From NCBI GenBank assembly GCA_039583695.1, contig JAVKSL010000013.1, forward strand, positions 1 to 44,417: 44,417 bases of DNA, read 5' to 3'. A program made the position numbers and the translations under genes. Source of the DNA: JAVKSL01 sp039583695 (GTDB lineage Bacteria; Actinomycetota; Acidimicrobiia; Acidimicrobiales; JAJPHD01). The notes beneath the pieces were generated by a model that saw nothing but the letters and a program-made list of their open reading frames with translations, made no database searches and was not told the origin of the DNA. The first letter of the stretch is position 1; each line of letters opens with the position of its first letter. This document shows, piece by piece, positions 17,032 to 24,392 of the stretch.

Positions 17032-18303
17032 GTGAGTGCCATCGCGGTGACGGGTCGGCGTCCGAGGTCAGTGCCCGGTCTGGCGCTGGCAATAGTCCTG
17101 GCTGGCGGCGAGGGCAAGCGCCTGGCGCCGTTGACCGCGGACCGGGCCAAGCCGGCGGTCCCCTTCGGGGGGGGCTATCGCCTGATCGACTTCGTGCTCT
17201 CCAACCTGGTCAATGCCGGGTTCATGCGGATCGTGGTGCTCACCCAGTACAAGAGCCACAGCCTGGACCGCCACATCAGCCAGACCTGGCGCCTGTCGTC
17301 GCTGCTCGGCAACTACGTCGCGTCGGTGCCTGCCCAGATGCGCCGGGGGCCCAGGTGGTACTCAGGATCGGCGGATGCGATATTCCAGAACTTCAACTTG
17401 TTGCACGACGAGCGGCCCGAGCACGTCTTGGTCTTCGGTGCTGATCACATCTATCGCATGGACCCCCACGAGATGCTCACCCAGCACATGGAGACGGGAG
17501 CCGACGTGACGGTTGCTGGCATCCGGGTGCCACGGTCGGAGGCCAGCGCCTTCGGCATCATCGACGTGGATGCTGAGGGGCGCATACGCGCGTTCCTGGA
17601 GAAGCCGGCTGACCCGCCCGGACTGCCGGGCTCGCAGGAGGAGTCGCTCGCCTCGATGGGCAACTACGTGTTCCGAACCGAGGCGTTGCTGGACGTGGTG
17701 GGAGCCGACGCTGCGAACCCTGCAAGCAATCACGACGTAGGCCGGGACATCATCCCGCCCTTGGTCGCAGCCGGAGGTGCGCGGATGTACGACTTCGCCA
17801 CCAACGACGTGCCTGGCGCGACCGATCGGGACCGCGGGTACTGGCGCGACGTCGGGACCATCGACGCGTACTACGACGCCCACATGGACCTCGTCTCTGT
17901 GCATCCGATCTTCAACCTGTACAACCGCCAGTGGCCGATCTACTCGTACAACGAGCTTCGACCACCCGCAAAGTTTGTCTTCGACGAGGACGGGCGCCGC
18001 GGCCTGGCAGTGGACTCCATGGTCTGCGCCGGAGTGCTGATCTCAGGGGGAACCGTGAGGCGTTCGGTGCTGTCCCAAGGGGTAGTCATACATTCCGGCG
18101 CGCTGGTGGAGGGTTCCATCCTGATGGAGGACGTGGACGTGGCCCGGGGCGCTGTGGTGCGCAACGCAATAGTGGACAAGCAGGTCCGGATCCCCACCGG
18201 TGCTCGGATCGGGGTGGACCCTGGGGCTGACCGTCACCGCTTCACAATCTCGGGGGCGGGGGTTGTAGTGATCGGCAAGCGTCAGGTGATCTCCCCAGAG
18301 TGA
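17032..18303 (+). CDS. glgC: Glucose-1-phosphate adenylyltransferase
   Basis: Makes ADP-glucose for glycogen or maltose-1-phosphate synthesis. It has the classical IVLAGGEGKRLAPLTADRAKP, GGGYRLIDFVLSNLVNAG, QYKSHSLDRHI, GSADAIFQN, FGADHIYRMD and VPGATDRDRGYWRDVGTIDAYY motifs. A left-handed beta-helix C-terminus follows. From GTG 17032 the length is 423 aa, near that of mycobacterial GlgC with a short N-terminal extension. A TAGGTT hexamer 8 bp before the GTG could be a -10 for a leaderless transcript. Its stop overlaps the glgM start. Confidence 0.95.
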   Translation: MSAIAVTGRRPRSVPGLALAIVLAGGEGKRLAPLTADRAKPAVPFGGGYRLIDFVLSNLVNAGFMRIVVLTQYKSHSLDRHISQTWRLSSLLGNYVASVPAQMRRGPRWYSGSADAIFQNFNLLHDERPEHVLVFGADHIYRMDPHEMLTQHMETGADVTVAGIRVPRSEASAFGIIDVDAEGRIRAFLEKPADPPGLPGSQEESLASMGNYVFRTEALLDVVGADAANPASNHDVGRDIIPPLVAAGGARMYDFATNDVPGATDRDRGYWRDVGTIDAYYDAHMDLVSVHPIFNLYNRQWPIYSYNELRPPAKFVFDEDGRRGLAVDSMVCAGVLISGGTVRRSVLSQGVVIHSGALVEGSILMEDVDVARGAVVRNAIVDKQVRIPTGARIGVDPGADRHRFTISGAGVVVIGKRQVISPE

Positions 18304-19541
18304 GGGTTGCCCTGCTCACCAGGGAGTTCCCTCCCGAAGTCTACGGGGGGGCCGGGGTCCATGTGGCCGAGCTGGCGGCCGCTCTGGCCCGGCTCGTGAC
18401 CGTGGAGGTTCACTGCTTCGGGGCGCCCCGAGCCTCGGATCTGGTGGCCGGGGCGTACCAGCCCTGGGCGGCGCTCGGGTCCGCGAACGGCGTCTTCGGG
18501 GTGCTGTCGGTGGACCTCGCAATGGCGGCCGCCCTGGGCGGCTCGGCGGCCGGTGCGGGCTCGGCGGCGGGTGCGGGCTCGGCGGCCGGCAGTCCCGACG
18601 GGCCCCCGGCCCTGGCGCACAGCCACACCTGGTACGCGAACCTGGCCGGACACCTGTCCAAGCTCCGCTGGGACATCCCGCACGTGGTCACCACCCACAG
18701 CCTGGAACCACTGCGACCGTGGAAGGTCGAACAGCTGGGTGGGGGCTACGCCGTGTCCAGCTGGTGCGAGCAGACCGCCCTGGAGGCGGCCGACGGGGTG
18801 ATAGCGGTCTCCGGGGCCATGCGCACCGACGTGCTGACCTGCTACCCGTCGGTCAGCCCGGAGAGGGTCGAGGTGGTCCACAATGGCATCGACACCGACC
18901 GTTGGCGCCCGGAGCCACGCACGGACGTCCTGGAGTCATACGGCCTCGACCCGCGCGAACCGATGGTGGTGTTCGTCGGGAGGGTCACCCGGCAAAAGGG
19001 TCTTCCATACCTGCTGGCCGCCGCTCCGCAACTGGACCGGCGCGCCCAGCTGGTGTGCTGCGCCGGTGCGCCCGACACCCCCGAGCTGGCTGCAGAGGTG
19101 GCGGCCCTGGTGCGCTCGGCGAGGGCCGCAGGGGTGAAGCTCACCTGGATCGAGGGCCAGCTTCCCCAGCGTGACGTGGCCCAGCTGCTGACTCACGCCA
19201 CCGTGTTCGTATGCCCATCGATCTACGAGCCGTTTGGACTGGTGAACCTGGAGGCAATGGCGTGCGGGACCGCGGTTGTGGCAAGCGCGGTGGGAGGCAT
19301 CCGCGAGGTGGTGGTGGACGGCGTGACCGGCCTGCTGGTACCCGTCGAGACGGTCGGTGAGTCAGCTGCTGACCCCGAGCGCTTTGCCTCAGGGCTGGCC
19401 GAGCGCATCGGCGCCCTCGTGGCCGACCCCACGCTGGCGGAGCGGTTGGGCGAGGCTGGTCGCCAGCGAGCCGTCGAGCACTTCAGCTGGTCGGCTGTGG
19501 CAGAGCGCACCGCCGCTGTATACCGCCGGCTCACCTCCTGA
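18300..19541 (+). CDS. glgM: GlgM/GlgA-type GT4 glycosyltransferase (maltose-1-phosphate or glycogen synthase)
   Basis: GT4-fold enzyme that uses ADP-glucose made by the overlapping glgC (GTGA junction). It starts VALLTREFPPEVYGGAGVHVAEL and contains AHSHTWYANLAGHLSKL, HNGIDTDRW, FVGRVTRQKGLPYLL and the donor-binding SIYEPFGLVNLEAMACGTAVVAS. The actinobacterial type is now known mainly as GlgM (maltose-1-phosphate synthase), but synthase activity on glycogen cannot be excluded. An Ala/Gly insertion (GSAAGA x3, about residues 81-97) from an 18-bp tandem repeat sits in the N-terminal domain. Confidence 0.9.
   Translation: MRVALLTREFPPEVYGGAGVHVAELAAALARLVTVEVHCFGAPRASDLVAGAYQPWAALGSANGVFGVLSVDLAMAAALGGSAAGAGSAAGAGSAAGSPDGPPALAHSHTWYANLAGHLSKLRWDIPHVVTTHSLEPLRPWKVEQLGGGYAVSSWCEQTALEAADGVIAVSGAMRTDVLTCYPSVSPERVEVVHNGIDTDRWRPEPRTDVLESYGLDPREPMVVFVGRVTRQKGLPYLLAAAPQLDRRAQLVCCAGAPDTPELAAEVAALVRSARAAGVKLTWIEGQLPQRDVAQLLTHATVFVCPSIYEPFGLVNLEAMACGTAVVASAVGGIREVVVDGVTGLLVPVETVGESAADPERFASGLAERIGALVADPTLAERLGEAGRQRAVEHFSWSAVAERTAAVYRRLTS
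18540..18590 (+). repeat. 18-bp in-frame tandem repeat in glgM
   Basis: About 2.8 copies of a GGCTCGGCGGCCGGTGCG-like unit encode repeated GSAAGA. The frame is kept. The position lies just before the conserved HSHTWYAN segment. Confidence 0.8.
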
Positions 19542-19544
19542 GCC

Positions 19545-21260
19545 GTGCAATACTGGTCCGTGCCGTTCCGCAGGTTCACGCGGCTCTTCAAGGAGCTGGC
19601 TCTGACTGTGCCCCGCGTACGGGGGTGGATCATCGGCGTCGTTGGCATAGCCATAGCCGTTGTGCCACTTTCATTCGAGATGGCACGATCCTGGGGCACC
19701 GGCTTCACCTTCCAGAGCGGCGACGCAGCGCTCATCGAGATCGCCACCCGCTCCGCCGCCCGGTTCCACCAGTTGCTCGGCCCCTACGACCGATTCGGTT
19801 GGCGCCACCCCGGACCGGCCTATTTCTACCTGCTCAGCCTCCCCTACCACATCCTCGGGTCGGGGGGGAGGGCTGAGATCGTGGGCCAGATCGGGATCGC
19901 GGCTCTCAGCTCGTTGCTGGTGGTGGTGGCGGTCGGCAGGAGGTTAGGTTACCGCGGTTGGCTCTGGGCAGGCACGTGCATGGCAGTCGTCGGCTTCGCT
20001 GTCGGCTTCGCCAACGTTGCCTACGTGTGGAACCCGCTCGCGGTCATCTTCCCGATGGTGCTCGTGGTCGTGCTCGGGGCCTTGGCCATCGACGGGTCTG
20101 GCCTGGCCCTGCTCGGCGCGCTCTTGGCGGGGTCGTTCTGCGTCCAGACCGAGATCGGCACGTTACCACTGGTGGCAGCCGTCGCAGTGTTGGGTGCCGC
20201 TGGCGTGCTTCTCGCTCGGCTAAGGCCCGACGTAGCAGGCCAGCTGCTCCCGGGGGCCGCCTCACACGGGCACACTGGGCCTGGGCGGAGATGGCTGAGC
20301 GCCGGGCGAGCCTGGGGGGTCGTCGGCGTGGCCGTCCTCATCGCAATGTGGGCTCCTCCAGTCATCCAGGAGGTGTCCGGTCCCGGTCCAGGCAATCTCG
20401 GCGAGATCCTGGCCTTTTTCACAACCAGGCATCCCCACGCCTCGTTCGGAACCGCCGTCCATGCCGTGGCGGCCGTGGACGCCACGCTGTTGCTGGGCCC
20501 CAGGACCGTATACAACCCGGGCCTGCCCACGCCGGCGCCCTATGTGTGGCTCATGGGAGCAGTCGCTCTCAGCGTCGTTGCGATCTGGCTCGGCTGGCGC
20601 AGGCGCCAGCCGCTGGCCAGTGCGCTCGGTCTGCTCGCCCTGGTGGGGACCGCCGGGTGCGTGGTCGCCTTCACCCGCATCGTGGGGCCGGTCTACGGAT
20701 ACCTGATCGGCTGGGCTGTGGCATTCCCGGTCGCTGCCCTCCTGGGCGTGGGCCTCGCCGTGCTTGCACCCACGGCCGCGCAAGTCCCGACCTACAGGGA
20801 CACCACGACGGGCTCGGGCCGATGGGCCAGGGTGCTTGGAGTGGCAACTGCCGCGATCCTGCTGGCCGGGGTCGCCATGGCGGCTCGCTCGGTTGAAAGA
20901 GTGGCCCAGCTCGCACCCGAGTCGAGCCTGCCGTCAAATGTGGAGGTCGCCCAAGCCTGGCACTTGGTGGCGCCGCGCATCCGCCGGACCGATCACCGGG
21001 TGCTCGTGGACATAGCTGGCGGGGGCTTGAACGGGTACTCGGTTGGCGCCGGTCTGGTCGACCGCATGGATAGCCTCGGCCTGCGAGCCACAGTGCCCAG
21101 GGTCTGGGAGCCCCAGTTTGGTCTCAGAGCTGTGAATCATGGACACGAACAGCTGATCGTGACAATCGAGGGGATGTCCAGTCCCGAACACCCCTCTCCG
21201 GGAACAGTCACCCTCGAGGACGCTGGGCTGAGGCTGGCTTTCTCGCCAACCCGGCTCTGA
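19545..21260 (+). CDS. Polytopic membrane protein, probable GT-C fold
   Basis: A 571-aa protein with about ten to eleven hydrophobic helices and a small C-terminal soluble part. After the first helix comes FQSGDAALIEIATRSAARF, then YDRFGWRHPGPAYFYLL. This Asp-containing first loop and HPGP element resemble dolichyl/polyprenyl-phosphate sugar transferases of the GT-C/PMT class. The start is GTG 19545, three bases after the glgM stop; an in-frame GTG at 19560 is also possible. Co-transcription with glgC-glgM is likely, but a direct role in glycogen metabolism is not shown. Confidence 0.6.
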   Translation: MQYWSVPFRRFTRLFKELALTVPRVRGWIIGVVGIAIAVVPLSFEMARSWGTGFTFQSGDAALIEIATRSAARFHQLLGPYDRFGWRHPGPAYFYLLSLPYHILGSGGRAEIVGQIGIAALSSLLVVVAVGRRLGYRGWLWAGTCMAVVGFAVGFANVAYVWNPLAVIFPMVLVVVLGALAIDGSGLALLGALLAGSFCVQTEIGTLPLVAAVAVLGAAGVLLARLRPDVAGQLLPGAASHGHTGPGRRWLSAGRAWGVVGVAVLIAMWAPPVIQEVSGPGPGNLGEILAFFTTRHPHASFGTAVHAVAAVDATLLLGPRTVYNPGLPTPAPYVWLMGAVALSVVAIWLGWRRRQPLASALGLLALVGTAGCVVAFTRIVGPVYGYLIGWAVAFPVAALLGVGLAVLAPTAAQVPTYRDTTTGSGRWARVLGVATAAILLAGVAMAARSVERVAQLAPESSLPSNVEVAQAWHLVAPRIRRTDHRVLVDIAGGGLNGYSVGAGLVDRMDSLGLRATVPRVWEPQFGLRAVNHGHEQLIVTIEGMSSPEHPSPGTVTLEDAGLRLAFSPTRL

Positions 21261-21307
21261 CCCAAGCGGGCTTCAGGCGCCACGACGCGGGCATCCTCGC
21301 CGCGGGC

Positions 21308-22348
21308 TCAGCCCCAGCGGTAGGACAAGCGGCGGTACAGGCCGGGCAGGAGGGCCGCCAGGGCCACTGGGGCACCCAACCAGGCGGGCACGATGACCCT
21401 GGCACGTCCCCGCACGACCGCTCGCTCCACTGCCCCCGCAACCCGCTCGGGGGGGATGGGCTGGGGGTGTCGCCGCCCATAGGGATGCCCGCGGCGATCG
21501 AAAAAGCCAGTGGCCACAACGCCTGGGCTCACCAACGAGACTCCCACGCCCGCTGGCGCGACCTCGGCCCGCAGTGCCTCGGCGAGAGTCACCAGACCCG
21601 CCTTTGCCGCAGAGTAAACCGCCTCCTGGCCGACCCCCAGGTGCCCGGCGATCGAACCCACCAACACCAGGTGCCCCCGACCACGGGCCACCATGCCGGG
21701 AAGCACAGCTCGGGCCAGATGCACGGGCGCGGTGAGGTTGAGCGCAATGATCCGGTCGATGTCGTCGGGCTCCATGCTCAAGAAGTCCCCGCACCATCCG
21801 GCGCCAGCGTTGCTCACCACGAGGTCAAGGGGACGGCCTAGGGCGGCCTCGGCCTTGGCCACTGCCATTTCCACAGCCCCTGTATCACACAGGTCTGCCA
21901 CCACCACCACCCCGCCAGTTCGCATCGCCAGGCGTTCCAGTGCGTCCCGGTCGCGACCATGGAGGGCGACCAGCGCTCCAGCATCAGCCAAACGGCATGC
22001 TGTCGCCGCCCCGATCCCCCCCGACGCACCAGTCAGCAGGCAAGCGGCCCCGGCCAGGGGGAGTGCCGGCTGGCGGGGGTGGCCGACCGGACGACTGCGG
22101 GGCGGCACCGCCGCACGCACCGCCGCACCAGGCGTCGCACCAGCCGCCGCACCAGGCGCCGCACCAGGCGCCGCACCACCCGTCACAGCCCCCGCCGCAC
22201 CAGGCGCCGCACCACCCGTCACAGCCCCCGCCGCAACCGCCGCCGCACCAGCCGCCGCACCCGCCGCCGGATCACCCGCCGCATCCGCCGTCGCTCCGGG
22301 CTGGGCAAGCGATTGCACCTGTGCACCTTTACGGTGTGCAACGGCCAT
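21308..22348 (-). CDS. SDR-family oxidoreductase with low-complexity N-terminus
   Basis: Classical short-chain dehydrogenase. The NAD(P)-binding TGASGGIG is at residues 106-113, then NAGAG, the catalytic Ser in VLVGSIAGHLG, and YSAAK. A C-terminal hydrophobic segment (PAWLGAPVALAALLPGLYRRL) could associate with membrane. The first 85-95 residues are Ala/Gly/Pro repeats translated from a minisatellite; GTG 22108 would give a normal-length SDR core. It is the last gene of the hopanoid operon, 21 bp after the KARI-like gene. A role in hopanoid side-chain oxidation or reduction is inference from position. Confidence 0.8.
   Translation of the reverse strand: MAVAHRKGAQVQSLAQPGATADAAGDPAAGAAAGAAAVAAGAVTGGAAPGAAGAVTGGAAPGAAPGAAAGATPGAAVRAAVPPRSRPVGHPRQPALPLAGAACLLTGASGGIGAATACRLADAGALVALHGRDRDALERLAMRTGGVVVVADLCDTGAVEMAVAKAEAALGRPLDLVVSNAGAGWCGDFLSMEPDDIDRIIALNLTAPVHLARAVLPGMVARGRGHLVLVGSIAGHLGVGQEAVYSAAKAGLVTLAEALRAEVAPAGVGVSLVSPGVVATGFFDRRGHPYGRRHPQPIPPERVAGAVERAVVRGRARVIVPAWLGAPVALAALLPGLYRRLSYRWG
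22103..22289. repeat. Degenerate CACCAGGCGCCG-type minisatellite at the SDR 5' end
   Basis: Closely spaced units related to CACCAGGCGCCG and CACCACCCGTCACAGCCCCCGCCG run for about 190 bp. Read on the minus strand they encode AAPGAAPGAA and AGAVTGG repeats. They may be translated as an N-terminal extension, or lie upstream of the true SDR start. Confidence 0.75.
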
Positions 22349-22369
22349 CGCTTCAGCCCCTCGGACCTT

Positions 22370-23377
22370 TCAGCCGGCCAGCGCCAGCCGGACCCGGGCC
22401 TCGGCCTGGGACATGGGGTCGGTGCCGGCAGTTATTGCGTCGAGGGCGCTGAGGGTCGGGTAGCCATTGGCTGCTTCGGCCTGCAGCTTGGCCGCGAACC
22501 CACCGCTGCGGATGTCAGCGAGAACCTTCTCGAAAGCGTGCCGCATCGCCGGGGCGTCCACGGTCAAGCTGCTCAAGAACCCACCGTACTGCGCCACCAG
22601 CCCGTGCGCCGTGACCGACCGGTAGAAGCCCTCCCGGGCAAAGGAGGAGAACACCTGGGACATCTCGCCCGACATGTAAAGCTCGAGCACCAGCGCCTCG
22701 GGGGGCAAGCCTGCCTCCACCCCCAACGCGAATGCAAGCTGCAGCGCAATTCCCAGGTACGGCCCCACAGTCTGTTCCACCATGAGGTCCAGCGTGGCCT
22801 CCTGGGTCGCACTGAGCACTAGCGCTCCCCGCCGCAGGGACCCGGCAGCAGCCGCCAGGCCCAGAAGCCGGGGCAGCGCCTGGCCCGTGGCGTCGCGCTC
22901 GACTGACACGTAGCTCACGAATCCGCCCCCGTCCCGAACGACGGCGTGCAGCGCCTCACCCATCATGCGCGGCGCGAGCATCAGCACGTCCACCCCGGGG
23001 GGCACCTCCACCAGCCCATAGGCCAGGCAGTATCCAGACGCAAAGCACACCGCCGAGCCCGGCCGCAGCACAGGAACCACCGATTGAGCGAAGCAACCAG
23101 GGATGGCCTCGTCGGCGATCAACAGATACACCACGTCCGCCCGAGACACAGCCTCGCCGATGTCCACGACAGCGAAACCGTCGGAGCGCGCCCGGTCAAG
23201 ATACTCATCATCCAAGTTGCCAACCACTACATCCACACCGGCGTCGCGCAGGTTGCGGGCCATGGAGGCGCCCAGGTTCCCGTAGCCGATCACGGCCACC
23301 CGCTGGCCTGCCAGGGCGGCGGGATCGGCGTCGGCCTCCCGGTAGAAGGTGGCACCAGAGGTCACGGTCACAGACAT
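22370..23377 (-). CDS. Ketol-acid reductoisomerase-like protein with altered catalytic site
   Basis: Homologue of IlvC (KARI) over its whole 335 aa. It has FYREADADPAALAGQRVAVIGYGNLG (Rossmann, residues 31-36), ADVVYLLIADE, and the knotted helical C-domain with ATLDLMVEQTV (Asp197, Glu201 at the metal-ligand positions) and PPEALVLELYM (Glu232). The catalytic His of KARI (GHGLN-type loop) is replaced by Ser in FASGYCLAYG (S114), and the Lys of APKGPGH by Arg in APRMMGE (R137). It is therefore unlikely to be the valine/isoleucine enzyme. It sits 5 bp after hpnH in the hopanoid operon, so a side-chain reductase role is inferred. 6-phosphogluconate/beta-hydroxyacid dehydrogenase-like chemistry is another option. 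Confidence 0.75.
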   Translation of the reverse strand: MSVTVTSGATFYREADADPAALAGQRVAVIGYGNLGASMARNLRDAGVDVVVGNLDDEYLDRARSDGFAVVDIGEAVSRADVVYLLIADEAIPGCFAQSVVPVLRPGSAVCFASGYCLAYGLVEVPPGVDVLMLAPRMMGEALHAVVRDGGGFVSYVSVERDATGQALPRLLGLAAAAGSLRRGALVLSATQEATLDLMVEQTVGPYLGIALQLAFALGVEAGLPPEALVLELYMSGEMSQVFSSFAREGFYRSVTAHGLVAQYGGFLSSLTVDAPAMRHAFEKVLADIRSGGFAAKLQAEAANGYPTLSALDAITAGTDPMSQAEARVRLALAG

Positions 23378-23382
23378 GCCTA

Positions 23383-24390
23383 TCAGTGAGTTCCCACAGC
23401 AGCCCGCAGGGACTGCTTGAGCGAGCCCATAGTGGCCAGCACAGCCGTTGGCTCATAGCCGCAGTGAGCCATGCAGTTGGCGCAGCGGGGGTCCTTTCCC
23501 CGGCCGTAGCGATCCCAGTCGGTGGTCTCCACCAGCTCCTTGTAGGTCTTCACGTACCCGTCGGACATCAGGTAGCAGGGGCGCTGCCAGCCGAATATCG
23601 AGTAGCTCGGTATCCCCCAGGCGGTGCAGGAGAAGTCGACCTTGCCTTCCAAGAAGTCCAGGAACATAGGGGTGTGGTTGAACCGCCACCTCTTGCGCCG
23701 CCCGTCCGCGAAGACCTGGCTGAACAGCTCCCTGGTCTGTTCGACCCCCAAGAAATGCTCCTGGTCAGGAGCCTTCTGGTAGGCGTACGCCGGAGAGAGC
23801 ATCATGGCGTCGACACCGAGGTCGTCGTTCAAGAAGTCGAGGACATCACGAACTGTCTTGGGGGAATCGGTGTTGAAGAATGTGGAGTTGGTGGTGACCC
23901 GGAACCCGGCTGCCTTGGCGGCCCGGATGGCGGAGACCGCCTTGTCGAACACACCCTCGCGATCCACTGCCTTGTCGTGACGCTCCTTGAGGCCGTCCAT
24001 GTGGATCGCCCAGGAGAAGTAAGGCGACGGCTTGAAACGGTCCAGCTTGCGCTCCAGCAGCACTGCGTTGGTGCACAGGTAGACGAAGCGCTTGCGCTCG
24101 ATCAGCGCTTCGACGATCTTCTCTATGTCGGGGTGCAGCAAGGGCTCGCCACCGGCGATCGACACCATCGGGGCGCCGGACTCCTCGATCGCCCCCACCG
24201 CGTCCTCGACGGTCAGACGCTGTCGCAGGATCTCGGTTGGGTACTGGATCTTCCCGCAGCCGGGACAGGCCAGGTTGCAGGAGAACAGCGGCTCCAGCTC
24301 CACGATGAGCGGGAAGCGCTTGCGCCGGGCGATCTTCTGGCGGAGCAGGTAAGCCGCCACAGTCAGATTCTGGCGCAAAGGGACGGCCAT
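23383..24390 (-). CDS. hpnH: Adenosyl-hopene transferase HpnH (radical SAM)
   Basis: Radical SAM enzyme that joins the 5'-deoxyadenosyl group to diploptene, giving adenosylhopane and the C35 side chain. The [4Fe-4S] motif is CNLACPGC (Cys38, Cys42, Cys45), followed by SIAGGEPLLHPDIE. The C-terminal Cys cluster CANCMAHCGYEPTAVL is typical of HpnH/SPASM-like tails. The 335-aa length matches the family. The ATG at 24390 has AAGGAGG about 9 nt upstream, inside the last codons of the shc-hpnG fusion gene, so the two are translationally linked. Confidence 0.95.
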   Translation of the reverse strand: MAVPLRQNLTVAAYLLRQKIARRKRFPLIVELEPLFSCNLACPGCGKIQYPTEILRQRLTVEDAVGAIEESGAPMVSIAGGEPLLHPDIEKIVEALIERKRFVYLCTNAVLLERKLDRFKPSPYFSWAIHMDGLKERHDKAVDREGVFDKAVSAIRAAKAAGFRVTTNSTFFNTDSPKTVRDVLDFLNDDLGVDAMMLSPAYAYQKAPDQEHFLGVEQTRELFSQVFADGRRKRWRFNHTPMFLDFLEGKVDFSCTAWGIPSYSIFGWQRPCYLMSDGYVKTYKELVETTDWDRYGRGKDPRCANCMAHCGYEPTAVLATMGSLKQSLRAAVGTH

Positions 24391-24392
24391 GG

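Noticed and set aside
22370..23377. Genuine IlvC for branched-chain amino acid synthesis
   Set aside because: The catalytic His and Lys positions are Ser and Arg and the APKGPGH loop is lost. There are no other ilv genes nearby.
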